Source of the DNA: UBA1431 sp049324235
Lineage (GTDB): Bacteria > Bacillota > Clostridia > Christensenellales > UBA1431
DNA length: 34,632 nucleotides
Reading direction: 5' to 3'
NCBI GenBank assembly: GCA_049324235.1
Contig: JBMOLJ010000103.1
Location: 1-34,632, forward strand
The position numbers and the translations under genes are program-made. The stretch's first letter is position 1, and each line of letters starts with the position of its first letter. This document shows, one piece after another, positions 8,274 through 16,172 of this stretch. A model generated the notes under the pieces. It saw only the letters and a program-made list of their open reading frames with translations, was not told where the DNA came from and made no database searches.

Positions 8274-9791
8274 ATGAAGTATTTGATTGGCTTGGATATC
8301 GGCACATCGAATGTGAAAGCTGTCCTGTTTGATATTGACGGAGTCGAGCTGGCCGTCAGGGACCAGCCGACGGATGTCCTGAATTTCAACGCAAACTGGG
8401 CGGAGCAGGATATGAACCAGGTCTGGGAACAGTGCGTGCAGTGTTTGAAAGGGATTATGGATGCGAACATCGCCAAGTCGGAGGAGATACTGGGCATCGG
8501 CCTTTCCGGGCAGGGCGAGGGCCTCTGGATGATCGACCAGAACGGCAACCCCGCGCAGAACGCCTCCCTGTGGTGCGACGGCCGCGCCTCCGGCCTGGTC
8601 GACGATATCCGGGAAAACGCGCCCGAAATCTATGACGAAATCTTCCGCCTCACAGGGAGTGCACCCCTGCCGCCTGCAACGCTCATGCATATCCTGTGGA
8701 TGACGAAGGAGCGCCCCGAGATCTTCAAGGAGGGTAATACCATCCTCAACTGCAAGGACTGGATCCGTTACAAGCTGACCGGGGAGCGCGCGATGGAGGC
8801 GACCGACAGCTCGGTATCCATGCTGGACATGAAGAAGAACGCGTATGCCTACAGCCTGTTTGAGAAACTCGGCATCGGACACTGCAAAAAGTATTTGCCC
8901 AATCTCTTGAAAAGCTATGATATGGGGGGTGCTGTCACGGCTGAAGCGGCGTCCCTGACCGGAATCAAGGAGGGGACGCCCGTCGCGGCAGGCGCTCTGG
9001 ATGTAACGGCCACCATGGTCGGGGTCAACGCCGTCAATGTCGGCGAGATCTATACGATTCTGGGCACTACCTGCTGCACAGGCGTCGTGTGCGACCTCGA
9101 CAAGACCGAACTGGGCGCCGACCCCGTTTTCCGGCACGTGCGCCATCCCAAGGACGGGCTGTGCATCAATATCATGCCCACCATGGCCGGTACGCCCAAC
9201 ATTGACTGGATGATCGAGAATATCTCCGATACCGCCGATTTTGCCGAAATCGAAGCGAAGATCAGGGATATCCCGGCAGGCTCGGGCGGTATCATCTATC
9301 ATCCGTACATCACCCCGTCCGGCGAGCGCGCACCCTTCTACAATCCTGATGCGCGCGCGGGCTTTTTCGGACTTTCCGTGCATTCCACCCGCTATCACCT
9401 GGTGAAGGCCGTGTATGAAGGCATCGCGTTCTCTATCAAGGATTGCCTCTACGGCGTCAAGGAAAAGGGCAATATCTACGCGGCAGGCGGCGGCAGCAAG
9501 AGCACGCTGTGGGCGCAGATCATCGCGGACTGCACCGGACGGAACGTGGTGCTTTCCGAGGGCACCGAGTTTGGCGCGAAGGGCGCGGCCATACTGGCGG
9601 GCGTATGCGTAGGCGTATATGACGACATCAATGAGGCGGCCTCGAAGCTCTGCAAAATTAAACAGGAATTCAAGCCCGATGCGGCAAATGTTCCGGTGTA
9701 CGATGCGCTCTATGAAATCTACCGTGATACACGCATCGCAAATATGGATTTCTGGCGCCGCCGCGAAGCGATACTCAAAAAGTTCAAATAG
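8274..9791 (+). CDS. FGGY-family carbohydrate kinase
   Basis: 505-residue cytoplasmic sugar kinase of the FGGY (xylulokinase/fuculokinase/glycerol kinase) family. The start at ATG 8274 is fixed by GGAGG 9 bases upstream. The N-terminal phosphate-1 loop is LIGLDIGTSNVKAVLFD. LGIGLSGQGEGLWMID and LWCDGRASG follow the family pattern, and the C-terminal ATP-binding GGGSKSTLWAQIIADCTGR is intact. It is first in an operon with a 2-hydroxyacid dehydrogenase and a FucA-type aldolase, so it most likely phosphorylates a ketose that the aldolase splits. Substrate cannot be named: fuculose, rhamnulose, xylulose and ribulose kinases all share these motifs. Confidence 0.85.
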   Translation: MKYLIGLDIGTSNVKAVLFDIDGVELAVRDQPTDVLNFNANWAEQDMNQVWEQCVQCLKGIMDANIAKSEEILGIGLSGQGEGLWMIDQNGNPAQNASLWCDGRASGLVDDIRENAPEIYDEIFRLTGSAPLPPATLMHILWMTKERPEIFKEGNTILNCKDWIRYKLTGERAMEATDSSVSMLDMKKNAYAYSLFEKLGIGHCKKYLPNLLKSYDMGGAVTAEAASLTGIKEGTPVAAGALDVTATMVGVNAVNVGEIYTILGTTCCTGVVCDLDKTELGADPVFRHVRHPKDGLCINIMPTMAGTPNIDWMIENISDTADFAEIEAKIRDIPAGSGGIIYHPYITPSGERAPFYNPDARAGFFGLSVHSTRYHLVKAVYEGIAFSIKDCLYGVKEKGNIYAAGGGSKSTLWAQIIADCTGRNVVLSEGTEFGAKGAAILAGVCVGVYDDINEAASKLCKIKQEFKPDAANVPVYDALYEIYRDTRIANMDFWRRREAILKKFK

Positions 9792-9807
9792 CAACCGTAT
9801 ATCTGGC

Positions 9808-9837
9808 GCGGAAGGGGAGTATATTTCTCCCTTCCGC
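9808..9837 (+). other. Intercistronic hairpin
   Basis: GCGGAAGGGGAG and CTCCCTTCCGC pair with a single bulged G around a short AU-rich loop. No T-run follows, so it is more likely an mRNA-stability or processing element between kinase and dehydrogenase than a terminator. Confidence 0.5.
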
Positions 9838-9874
9838 CGCTTAAAAATCATCACGAATATCAGGAGAGACCGGA

Positions 9875-10912
9875 ATGAAAATTCTTTTCACTGCCGAGTA
9901 TGATGCAAAAATGATCGGTCAGATCAGGGAACTCGGCGACGTGCGCATGGAGGGCTGGGCGGTAGGCCTGCCCAAACTCGAAGAAGAAGTTCTTAAGGAA
10001 ATGGCGAGGGATGCCGATATCATTATCACATCCTATGACGATATCACGCGAGGCGTGATCGACGCCGCACCGGGGCTGAAGCTGATTGCCTGCACGCGGG
10101 CGACGCCCGTCAACATCGACTGCGGGCATGCCGCAAAAAAAGGGATACCCGTGCTCTATACGCCCGGGAGAAACTCGGACTCGGCAGCGGAGCTGACCAT
10201 TGCGCTGATGCTCGGCTGCGCGCGACACATCCCGCAGGCCTATAAGGCGCTGCATGACGGGAAATTCCTGGCGCCCGCAAAACGCGTCCACGAGACTAAG
10301 GAAGGCCTGCGCGACGATATCGTCTGGGACGTGACCGAGGACAGCCCCTATACCATATTCAAGGGGATGGACCTCAAGAGCAAGACGCTGGGCATCATCG
10401 GTTTCGGGAGCATCGGGAAAAGGGTTGCCCATATCGCCAGGGCCTTCGGGATGAACATTCTGCTCTATGATCCGTATGTGAGCGAGGTGGATGTGAACTG
10501 CGTGGGCCAGAAGAAGGTAGGCCTGGACGAACTCTTAAAGAATTCGGACTATGTTTCCTGCCATTTAAAGGTCACGCCTTTGACGAAAGGCCTGATGAGC
10601 GCGGAGAGGTTTGCGCTCATGAAGCCCACCGCATATTTCATCAACACCTCCCGCGCGGCGGTCGTGGATGAGGAAGCCCTGATTGCGGCCCTGCGCGAAG
10701 GCAGGATCGCCGGTGCGGGGCTGGACGTGTTTGCCGCCGAGCCGCTGAGCGAGGACCATCCCTTTATCACGGAACTGGGAGACAAGGTGGTCGTCACGCC
10801 CCATATCGGCGGCGCGACCACCGACGCCATCACCAACCATACCCAGATGATCCTTGCGGACATCAAACGCTTTTTCGCGGGCGAGCCTCTGCTCTACGCG
10901 TACAGGGCGTAA
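9875..10912 (+). CDS. NAD-dependent D-2-hydroxyacid dehydrogenase
   Basis: 345 residues of the D-isomer-specific 2-hydroxyacid dehydrogenase family (phosphoglycerate dehydrogenase-like). The Rossmann motif GIIGFGSIGKRVA lies near residue 175 and is followed by the acidic residue of LLYDP, which favours NAD over NADP. The catalytic Arg (NTSRAAVVDEEAL), Glu (DVFAAEPL) and His (TPHIGGAT) motifs are all present. There is no C-terminal ACT domain, so a biosynthetic serine-pathway enzyme is unlikely. Ribosome-binding site AGGAGAG precedes the ATG. It sits between the kinase and aldolase genes and probably oxidises or reduces an acid or keto acid of the same sugar pathway; the substrate is unknown. 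Confidence 0.87.
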   Translation: MKILFTAEYDAKMIGQIRELGDVRMEGWAVGLPKLEEEVLKEMARDADIIITSYDDITRGVIDAAPGLKLIACTRATPVNIDCGHAAKKGIPVLYTPGRNSDSAAELTIALMLGCARHIPQAYKALHDGKFLAPAKRVHETKEGLRDDIVWDVTEDSPYTIFKGMDLKSKTLGIIGFGSIGKRVAHIARAFGMNILLYDPYVSEVDVNCVGQKKVGLDELLKNSDYVSCHLKVTPLTKGLMSAERFALMKPTAYFINTSRAAVVDEEALIAALREGRIAGAGLDVFAAEPLSEDHPFITELGDKVVVTPHIGGATTDAITNHTQMILADIKRFFAGEPLLYAYRA

Positions 10913-10981
10913 GGCCGGGCAACAATAGATACACAGCGGGCATCCGGTAAGGAACAGGCCCGTGAAAAGGAGAACGGATTT

Positions 10982-11638
10982 ATGTTGATTCAGGAAGAGA
11001 GAGAACTTATCGTAGAGTATGGCAAAAAACTCATCACCTGCGGTCTGACCAAGGGAACCGGCGGCAACATCAGCATCTGCAACCGCGCCCAGGGGCTGAT
11101 GGCCATCAGCCCGAGTGGACTGGACTACTTTGAGACCCTTCCCGAGGATGTCGCCGTGGTTTCGGTAGAGGACGGCAAAATCGCCGAGGGCAAGCGCAAG
11201 CCCTCCAGCGAGCTTGAGCTGCACCGCATCTTCTATGTCAACCGCGGGGACATTGATGCCGTGGTCCATACGCATTCCACCTTCGCTACGACCCTGGCCA
11301 CGCTTGGCTGGGGGCTGCCGGCCTCCAACTATCTGATCGCGCTGGCCGGGCCGGACGTGCGCTGCGCGCCCTATGCTTCCTTCGGCACGCCGGAACTGGC
11401 GCAGAACGCCTTTGAGTACATGAAAGACCGCTACTGCGTGCTGCTTTCCAACCACGGCCTCGTCGCCGGCGCAAAGGATATTGCAAACGCCTTCAATATC
11501 GCGAGCCTGATCGAGGAATGCTGCGAGACGTATTACCGCGCGAAGGTTATAGGTGAGCCGCAGATACTGAGCGAAGACGAGATGGCGTACATGATGGAGC
11601 GCTTCAAGACCTACGGCCAGGTCAAAAAGAAAGAGTGA
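10982..11638 (+). CDS. Class II aldolase, L-fuculose-1-phosphate aldolase type
   Basis: 218 residues, the size of FucA/AraD-type enzymes. Motifs in order: GLTKGTGGNISI (phosphate site), SPSGLDY, the catalytic-base region KPSSELELH, the zinc ligands VVHTHSTFAT, CAPYASFGT, a third histidine in SNHGLVAGAKD, and a C-terminal ERFKTYG closely like FucA. FucA enzymes split a ketose-1-phosphate into DHAP and an aldehyde (lactaldehyde from fuculose-1-P). Related enzymes (DrdA/Ald2) split 5-deoxyribulose-1-P to DHAP and acetaldehyde. Either product makes sense beside a propanediol locus. It is last in the kinase operon. FucA-type rather than AraD epimerase is favoured by the CAPYASFGT and KTYG signatures. 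Confidence 0.85.
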   Translation: MLIQEERELIVEYGKKLITCGLTKGTGGNISICNRAQGLMAISPSGLDYFETLPEDVAVVSVEDGKIAEGKRKPSSELELHRIFYVNRGDIDAVVHTHSTFATTLATLGWGLPASNYLIALAGPDVRCAPYASFGTPELAQNAFEYMKDRYCVLLSNHGLVAGAKDIANAFNIASLIEECCETYYRAKVIGEPQILSEDEMAYMMERFKTYGQVKKKE

Positions 11639-11656
11639 AACTGCTAAACAGCGAAG

Positions 11657-11676
11657 GGGACGGCGGGAGCCGTCCC
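11657..11676 (+). other. Hairpin after the aldolase gene
   Basis: GGGACGGC and GCCGTCCC form an 8-bp GC-rich stem with a GGGA loop 18 bases after the stop codon. No T-run follows directly, so it is a weak or 3'-end-processing terminator candidate for the sugar operon. Confidence 0.45.
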
Positions 11677-11700
11677 TAAAGATTGATGAAGGTATTTTTA

Positions 11701-11778
11701 TCATTCTGAAGGAGCGGAGCGACTGAAGAATCTTTGTGTCACACGGATTTTTCAGATTCTTCGCCGCGCTCAGAATGA
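11701..11778. repeat. Palindromic dispersed-repeat-like element
   Basis: A 78-bp imperfect inverted repeat, TCATTCTGA at 11701-11709 against TCAGAATGA at 11770-11778, with inner arms AAGAATCT and AGATTCTT and GC-rich GGAGCGGAG/CGCCGCGCT parts. This TCATTCTGA...GAAGAATCT pattern is a familiar dispersed intergenic repeat in Firmicutes genomes. It lies between the convergent aldolase and GntR genes and has no coding content. Confidence 0.65.
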
Positions 11779-11799
11779 CAGAAAACGGGTTATCTGCCA

Positions 11800-11829
11800 A
11801 AACAGGGACGGTGTTTTCCGTCCCTGTTT
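11800..11829 (-). terminator. Intrinsic terminator of the GntR gene
   Basis: Perfect 12-bp stem AAACAGGGACGG/CCGTCCCTGTTT around a 6-base loop. On the minus strand it ends in a short T-run, 21 bases after the regulator's stop codon. The A-rich start of the stem means it could also act on the plus strand. Confidence 0.75.
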
Positions 11830-11850
11830 AAACGTTGTTTTAAGCATATC

Positions 11851-12618
11851 TCATCCAATCGAGCTTCCTAGGCCTTGCCCGTTGTTTGGATACTTGCTCC
11901 CGCTGATATCGAGCTTGCAGCGTTCGCTGGATATGATCTGCTTGAAGTAGTACATGGGCTTATCGTCCGTTGCGTAGCAGACGCCCTCAATCATGATGAC
12001 CGGGGCGTTTGCCCGGGTTTTGAGCATCCTGGCCTCCTGTTTGGTCGCATAGGTGCTCTCGAGGATGGAATTATAATGCTTGGCGATGATCCCGTGCTTC
12101 TTCTCAAAAACATGCATTAACGAGCCGAGCGTTTCAGGGGTCTCGGATTCTATAAAACCGAAACGCTCCGGCACCTCGTTCCATTCGATCATCACAGGCT
12201 CCCCGTTGATAAAGCGCAGCCTGTGGAACTTGTATACCTTTTCGCCGTCCGGCATATCCAGCCTGCTGCGCACTCCCTCCGACGGAAGCGCGCATTCCAC
12301 CGGGGAAACCTCGGTGCTGGGCACAAGGCCGTTATTAAGACAGTCGGACGTAAAGCTGATAAAACTGAAAAGATGGCGTGTATATTGCGGGGCATTGACG
12401 AATGTGCCAAAGCCCTGCCGTTTGATCAGGGTGCCGTTTTCCACGAGATCACGTACGGCGCGGCGCACGGTTGTTCGGCTGACCTTGTATTGCTCCATCA
12501 GCTCGAGTTCCGTGGGAATTTGTCCGCCCGGGCGGAGCCGTTTTTCGCGGATCGCGGTCATGATATCATCGCGGATGGCTTCATACAGAGGCTCGGGATG
12601 GTCGATCGTCGGCTTCAT
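11851..12618 (-). CDS. GntR-family regulator, HutC/UTRA subfamily
   Basis: 255 residues. The N-terminal winged-helix domain (about residues 5-75) has the GntR signature: PLYEAIRDDIMTAIREKRL, GGQIPTELELMEQYKVS, RTTVRRAVRDLVENGTL, then GFGTFV. Residues ~95-245 are a UTRA effector domain (ending in MYYFKQIISSERCKLDISG), which usually binds a sugar phosphate or small acid. AGGAGGG lies 5 bases before the start. It is transcribed away from the MtnK-like gene and towards the kinase-dehydrogenase-aldolase operon, so it probably represses one or both. Candidate operators are the palindromes at 8111-8124 and 12657-12667. Confidence 0.88.
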   Translation of the reverse strand: MKPTIDHPEPLYEAIRDDIMTAIREKRLRPGGQIPTELELMEQYKVSRTTVRRAVRDLVENGTLIKRQGFGTFVNAPQYTRHLFSFISFTSDCLNNGLVPSTEVSPVECALPSEGVRSRLDMPDGEKVYKFHRLRFINGEPVMIEWNEVPERFGFIESETPETLGSLMHVFEKKHGIIAKHYNSILESTYATKQEARMLKTRANAPVIMIEGVCYATDDKPMYYFKQIISSERCKLDISGSKYPNNGQGLGSSIG

Positions 12619-12793
12619 AACACCCTCCTGAGGTCACGAAAGAATGATGCGGTTCTATTGTAACAATTTTTCATTCAGGATGCCAGAGACGAACCGGGAT
12701 AAAATGGGCGGCGTTGTGCTGTCAGCAGACAACAAAATACATTTTGCAGCCGGTTTAGCGGTGTTAAAATGTACATAGTCTGGAGAATTGGAT
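12619..12793. promoter_or_regulatory. Divergent promoter region between gntR and the MtnK-like gene
   Basis: ATTGT-A-ACAAT (12657-12667) is an 11-bp palindrome that covers a possible minus-strand -10 box (TACAAT) of the regulator gene. For the plus strand, TTTGCA at 12743-12748 and TAAAAT at 12765-12770 are 16 bp apart, a weak promoter for the kinase-pduU-pduV unit. The 9-mer GTACATAGT at 12771-12779 also occurs at 8055-8063, upstream of the FGGY kinase; chance is possible. Confidence 0.45.
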
Positions 12794-14053
12794 GTGCCGA
12801 CCATGCCTGCTTTGATCCTGACAAAAGAGAATGTGGCCGAATATATTCAGACGCGGACATCCCTCTTCCCAAAGGATGCCGTTTTAAACGTGCACGCCGT
12901 CGGGGACGGAGCCACGCAGGCGGACGGGGACGGCTACGTCAACTATGTTTTCCGCGTATGGGATGCAGAGCGCTCCTATGTGGTGAAGCAGGCGCGGGGT
13001 TATGCCAGAATATGGGGGGAGGAGGCCTCCAGCCTTACAGCGGGCCGTAACCGCCTGGAAGCCGATATTCTGCGCATCCGCAGCGCGATATGCCCGCAGT
13101 ATATCCCGAAGGTCTGTCACTCGGATGCTGAAAACAATATCTTCATCATGGAAGACCTTTCCGGTATGCGCATCATGCGCTTTGAACTCAACAGCATGAA
13201 GGTATTCCCGAATTTCCCCAGGCAGATCGGCGAATATTTTGCCTCATGCAACTTCTTTACGTCGCTTGAATACCTGCCCGATCGGGTTTTCAGGGGGTTG
13301 CAGGCCAAGTTCATGAACCCGGAGATGCGCGAGATCATGGAAGCCTTCATATTTTTGCCGCCCGACCCGGACCTTGCAAGAGGGCTGCCGGATCCCGACC
13401 CGCGCGAGTATTTAATCGGCCCGTTTTTCTGGAAACGCGTACGGCTCAGGCAGGAGATGGTGCGCATGCGCAACATATTCATGCGCAGGGCGGAGTGCCT
13501 GATACACGGCGATCTGCACACCTCCAATATCTTCCTCGACCAGGACAGCATGAAGGTGTTCGACATGGAATACACCTTCATGGGCCCCGAAGCGCATGAT
13601 ATGGGGTATCTGACGGCGAACTGCATCTCGGAGTACGCCGCCTTCCATTTCCGCCGTGAGTTTTCCGAAGAGGAATGCGGGCGCTTCAGGGTATACCTTT
13701 TGACAAAGCTGCACGATATATACGCCTGCTACTGTAACAGTTACCGCGAACTTTTCGAGCGATATGCCAAGCCCCTTTACCGCGACCTGCCGGGCTATGT
13801 TGAGGAAAAGCTCGATACGTTCTGCCACGAGATGATCGGGTTTGCCGCCTGCTCCAACTTTACCCGCACCACCGGTATGTGCGGTTATCCTGACTTCGAC
13901 GTGATCAAAGACCCAAGCCTTCGCGTTAAAGCAAAAATGCTCTCGGCCCTCATCTCGGCCAATATACTCGAGAACCATAAAAGAGTGCGTACGATTGAGG
14001 ATATGATAACTGTGATGACCGGGACAGCAAAGGATTTCATGGATAAAGCATGA
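12794..14053 (+). CDS. MtnK-family sugar kinase (5-methylthioribose / 5-deoxyribose kinase-like)
   Basis: About 419 residues of the aminoglycoside-phosphotransferase fold, closest in layout to S-methyl-5-thioribose kinase. Shared marks are NIFIMEDLSGMRIMR, the catalytic loop LIHGDLHTSNIFLDQ, the metal site FDMEYTFMGPEAHDMG, and a C-terminal HEMIGFAACSNFTRTTG helix. MtnK phosphorylates the C1 hydroxyl of methylthioribose; relatives also take 5-deoxyribose, the sugar of 5'-deoxyadenosine. Start is uncertain: GGAG at 12782-12785 best fits GTG 12794; TTG 12788 and ATG 12803 are alternatives. It ends 34 bases before pduU and seems co-transcribed with pduU and pduV. No MtnA isomerase is in the window, so the pathway is incomplete as seen. 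Confidence 0.82.
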   Translation: MPTMPALILTKENVAEYIQTRTSLFPKDAVLNVHAVGDGATQADGDGYVNYVFRVWDAERSYVVKQARGYARIWGEEASSLTAGRNRLEADILRIRSAICPQYIPKVCHSDAENNIFIMEDLSGMRIMRFELNSMKVFPNFPRQIGEYFASCNFFTSLEYLPDRVFRGLQAKFMNPEMREIMEAFIFLPPDPDLARGLPDPDPREYLIGPFFWKRVRLRQEMVRMRNIFMRRAECLIHGDLHTSNIFLDQDSMKVFDMEYTFMGPEAHDMGYLTANCISEYAAFHFRREFSEEECGRFRVYLLTKLHDIYACYCNSYRELFERYAKPLYRDLPGYVEEKLDTFCHEMIGFAACSNFTRTTGMCGYPDFDVIKDPSLRVKAKMLSALISANILENHKRVRTIEDMITVMTGTAKDFMDKA

Positions 14054-14087
14054 CGTTATTTTCCGTTTCAGAAGGGAGTATCCTATT

Positions 14088-14459
14088 ATGGACGAAACCA
14101 GGCCCCCGCTCACCACTGCCGAAAAACCGCGGTATATTCAGGAATTCGTACCGGGGAAGCAGATAACGCTTGCCCACCTGATCTCCAATCCGAAGCAGTC
14201 CATATACAAAAAGCTGGGGCTTGTGCCTGACGGCAAGAGCGCCATCGGCATCATGACAATCACCCCGTCCGAGGGCGCGATCATCGCCGCCGACACCGCA
14301 TCCAAGGCCGCGGACATCGAAGTGGGCTTTTTGGACAGGTTCAACGGCTCGGTGGTCATCACCGGAAATGTGGCCAGCGTTGAATCCGCCCTTCGGGCCG
14401 TGATCTCCACCTTGCAGGAGATACTTGATTTTGCCCCGGCTAACATTACCCGCTCATGA
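14088..14459 (+). CDS. pduU: PduU/EutS-type microcompartment shell protein
   Basis: 123 residues of a circularly permuted BMC-domain protein. The N-terminus (YIQEFVPGKQITLAHLISNP) is the PduU signature that forms the extra beta-barrel on the hexamer. GIMTITPSEGAIIAADTA and VGFLDRFNGSVVITGN follow, and the protein ends in ITRS, like the ITRT end of Salmonella PduU. PduU is a minor shell component and a docking partner of PduV. Its stop overlaps the pduV start (ATGA). The gene sits 7 kb upstream of the main pdu operon instead of within it. Confidence 0.93.
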   Translation: MDETRPPLTTAEKPRYIQEFVPGKQITLAHLISNPKQSIYKKLGLVPDGKSAIGIMTITPSEGAIIAADTASKAADIEVGFLDRFNGSVVITGNVASVESALRAVISTLQEILDFAPANITRS

Positions 14460-14896
14460 AACGCGTAATGCTCATGGGATGCACGGGAGCCGGCAAGACG
14501 ACGCTGATACAGGCGCTCAGGGGAGAGGCGCTGGTATACGGCAAAACGCAGGCTGTTGACTACGTGGACAGGTACATTGACACGCCCGGGGAATTCTCCG
14601 AAAACCGTTGGATGCGCGGATACCTTCAGGTGGCAGGCTCCGGCGCGGACATCATTGCGTTCGTGCAAAGCGCGACGGATACGCAGGCAATGTTTACGAA
14701 CGGCTACCGTTCCTTTTTCAATGCACCGGTTATAGGTATCGTCACGAAAATAGACCATCCCGAGGCCGATGTGGAATATGCCCGGGAAATGCTTGAACTC
14801 GCCGGGGTCGAGGAAATTTACCCTGTCAGCGCTTTTACGCAGGAAGGCCTCATAGAATTGCGTGCCGTGCTCGAACAACAGAAATATTTCAGGTAA
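14456..14896 (+). CDS. pduV: PduV/EutP-type P-loop GTPase
   Basis: 146 residues, a small Ras-like GTPase. Walker A is GCTGAGKTTL near residue 8, the G3 element is DTPGEF, and the specificity motif is TKID; a short C-terminal GVEEIYPVSAFTQEGL follows the GTPase fold. In Salmonella, PduV associates with PduU on the outside of the shell and affects compartment movement. The four-base overlap with pduU fits a coupled pair. EutP is the ethanolamine counterpart; PduV is preferred because of pduU and the propanediol context. Confidence 0.9.
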   Translation: MKRVMLMGCTGAGKTTLIQALRGEALVYGKTQAVDYVDRYIDTPGEFSENRWMRGYLQVAGSGADIIAFVQSATDTQAMFTNGYRSFFNAPVIGIVTKIDHPEADVEYAREMLELAGVEEIYPVSAFTQEGLIELRAVLEQQKYFR

Positions 14897-14912
14897 GAGC
14901 AAAAATTTATCT

Positions 14913-14941
14913 TTGCGTACGCAATAAATGTGTGGTACGAT
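14913..14941 (+). promoter_or_regulatory. Promoter of the btu riboswitch
   Basis: TTGCGT at 14913-14918 and TACGAT at 14936-14941 with a 17-bp spacer. The -35 box is part of the 12-bp palindrome TTGCGTACGCAA (14913-14924), a possible extra operator. Confidence 0.55.
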
Positions 14942-14954
14942 ACATAAAACAAAA

Positions 14955-15222
14955 ACCGAATACGCGAAACGGGTGCCTGCTTTAACGCAGGATAATAGGA
15001 AAAACGGTAAAAACCGTTGCAGCCCCCGCTACTGTGTGGCCGACGAACCGGAATTTATGTCACTGTCCTCTTTATGGATGGGAAGGCTTCCGGCGAAGGA
15101 TGAGGCCGAGCCAGGAAGCCTGCCCTATTTCGCAAGACTGTACGACCTGCGGAGGGCGGGGATAGTATGAAACGGCTATGCTATGTATCCCTTTTGCACG
15201 TACAATGCAAAAGGGATTTTTT
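14955..15222 (+). ncRNA. Cobalamin riboswitch with terminator, upstream of the corrinoid importer
   Basis: The leader has the cobalamin-aptamer hallmarks in order: ACGGGTGCCTGC, a GCAGGATAATAGG arm, AACGGT...ACCGTTGCAGCCCCCGC, ACTGTGTGGCCGACGA, GTCACTGTCC, GGAAGGC...GATGAGGCCGAGCCAGGAAG (B12-box region) and GACCTGCGGAGGGCGGGG. The aptamer ends near 15165 and an intrinsic terminator follows at 15188-15222. Cobalamin binding is expected to favour termination and so shut off the importer when corrinoid is plentiful. Confidence 0.93.
15188..15222 (+). terminator. Riboswitch expression-platform terminator
   Basis: TCCCTTTTGCA (15188-15198) pairs perfectly with TGCAAAAGGGA (15206-15216), followed by six T. 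It lies between the aptamer and the btuF-like start and is the termination arm of the switch. Confidence 0.9.
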
Positions 15223-15248
15223 ATACTGATAACGAGGGAGGACATTCT

Positions 15249-16112
15249 ATGAAACGCATTGTATGCCTTTTGGCGGTAGTACTGCTGGTATTATCCTTAT
15301 TCGGCTGCGCACAGCAGTCCCCTGCCGCGACGCAATCGCCCACTGCCGCAGCAAAGGCCGGGCGCATCGTGTGCCTGCATGCCGCGGCCACCGAGATCGT
15401 GTTTGCGCTGGGCATGGGCGACAAGGTCGTCGGAGTTGATTCTTACAGCAATTATCCCGCCGAAACGGCGAAGCTCCCCAAGGTCGGCGATTTCAACGGC
15501 CCCAATCTGGAGGCGATCCAGGCGCTCGAGCCGGACGTCATATTCGCCGCACAGGGTCTGCAGAAGGATGTCGTCAAACAGCTCACCGATATGGGCGCAA
15601 ATGTTGTCGTCAACGAGGCAACCTCCTACGCGGATATTTATGACAAAATCGAGCTGACGGCGCAGGCCATCGGCGCTGACGCCACCAAGGTCATCAGCGA
15701 TATGCATCAAAAAGAGGAAGAAGCAAAGGCTATTGCCGCCGCGGACGGGAAAACGCCCAAAGTATACTACGTCATCAGCTACGGCGATGCTGGCGATTAC
15801 ACCTGCGGAAAGGGCGCTTTCATCACCGACATGCTCGCGATGGTGAAAGCCGACTCCGTAACGAAGGATATTAATACGCCCTGGCCCAGCTACACCAGGG
15901 AACAGATCTTCGCTGATGATCCAGATGTTATACTGATTTCCGGTACGCAGACTGATGTGGATACGTTCAAGGCCTCAGCCAACTATAAGGACCTGCGGGC
16001 CGTAAAAGAAGGCAAGGTATACGCCATTGACCGCGATACGTCCAGCCGCTCCGCCCCCCGCATTGTCGACGCCCTGGTAGAAATGGCAAAGATCCTGCAT
16101 CCCACCCAGTAA
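15249..16112 (+). CDS. btuF: Corrinoid/iron-siderophore ABC transporter substrate-binding lipoprotein
   Basis: 287 residues. Signal peptide with a lipobox (LLVLSLFGC, Cys at residue 19) anchors it to the membrane. The mature part is a type III binding protein (BtuF/FhuD family): IVCLHAAATEIVFALGMGDKVVGVD, then LEAIQALEPDVIFAA, then DPDVILISGTQ. GAGGGAGG precedes the ATG at 15249; the longer frame from 15183 would start inside the terminator. Sequence family alone does not separate cobalamin from haem or siderophore binders. The cobalamin riboswitch directly upstream is the reason to call it BtuF. Confidence 0.88.
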   Translation: MKRIVCLLAVVLLVLSLFGCAQQSPAATQSPTAAAKAGRIVCLHAAATEIVFALGMGDKVVGVDSYSNYPAETAKLPKVGDFNGPNLEAIQALEPDVIFAAQGLQKDVVKQLTDMGANVVVNEATSYADIYDKIELTAQAIGADATKVISDMHQKEEEAKAIAAADGKTPKVYYVISYGDAGDYTCGKGAFITDMLAMVKADSVTKDINTPWPSYTREQIFADDPDVILISGTQTDVDTFKASANYKDLRAVKEGKVYAIDRDTSSRSAPRIVDALVEMAKILHPTQ

Positions 16113-16172
16113 TGGGTCTTCCGTCCGATTTTCAGCTTAGCGCCGCATCCGGGGCGAAAGGGAGGTACCGGT

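Noticed and set aside
8172..9854. Long minus-strand open frame of 560 codons
   Set aside because: It mirrors the FGGY kinase gene, whose motifs and ribosome-binding site are clear; the minus frame has no recognisable domain and arises from GC-rich codon use.
10565..11800. Minus-strand open frame of 411 codons
   Set aside because: Runs across the dehydrogenase and aldolase genes and the palindromic repeat; no start signal or domain.
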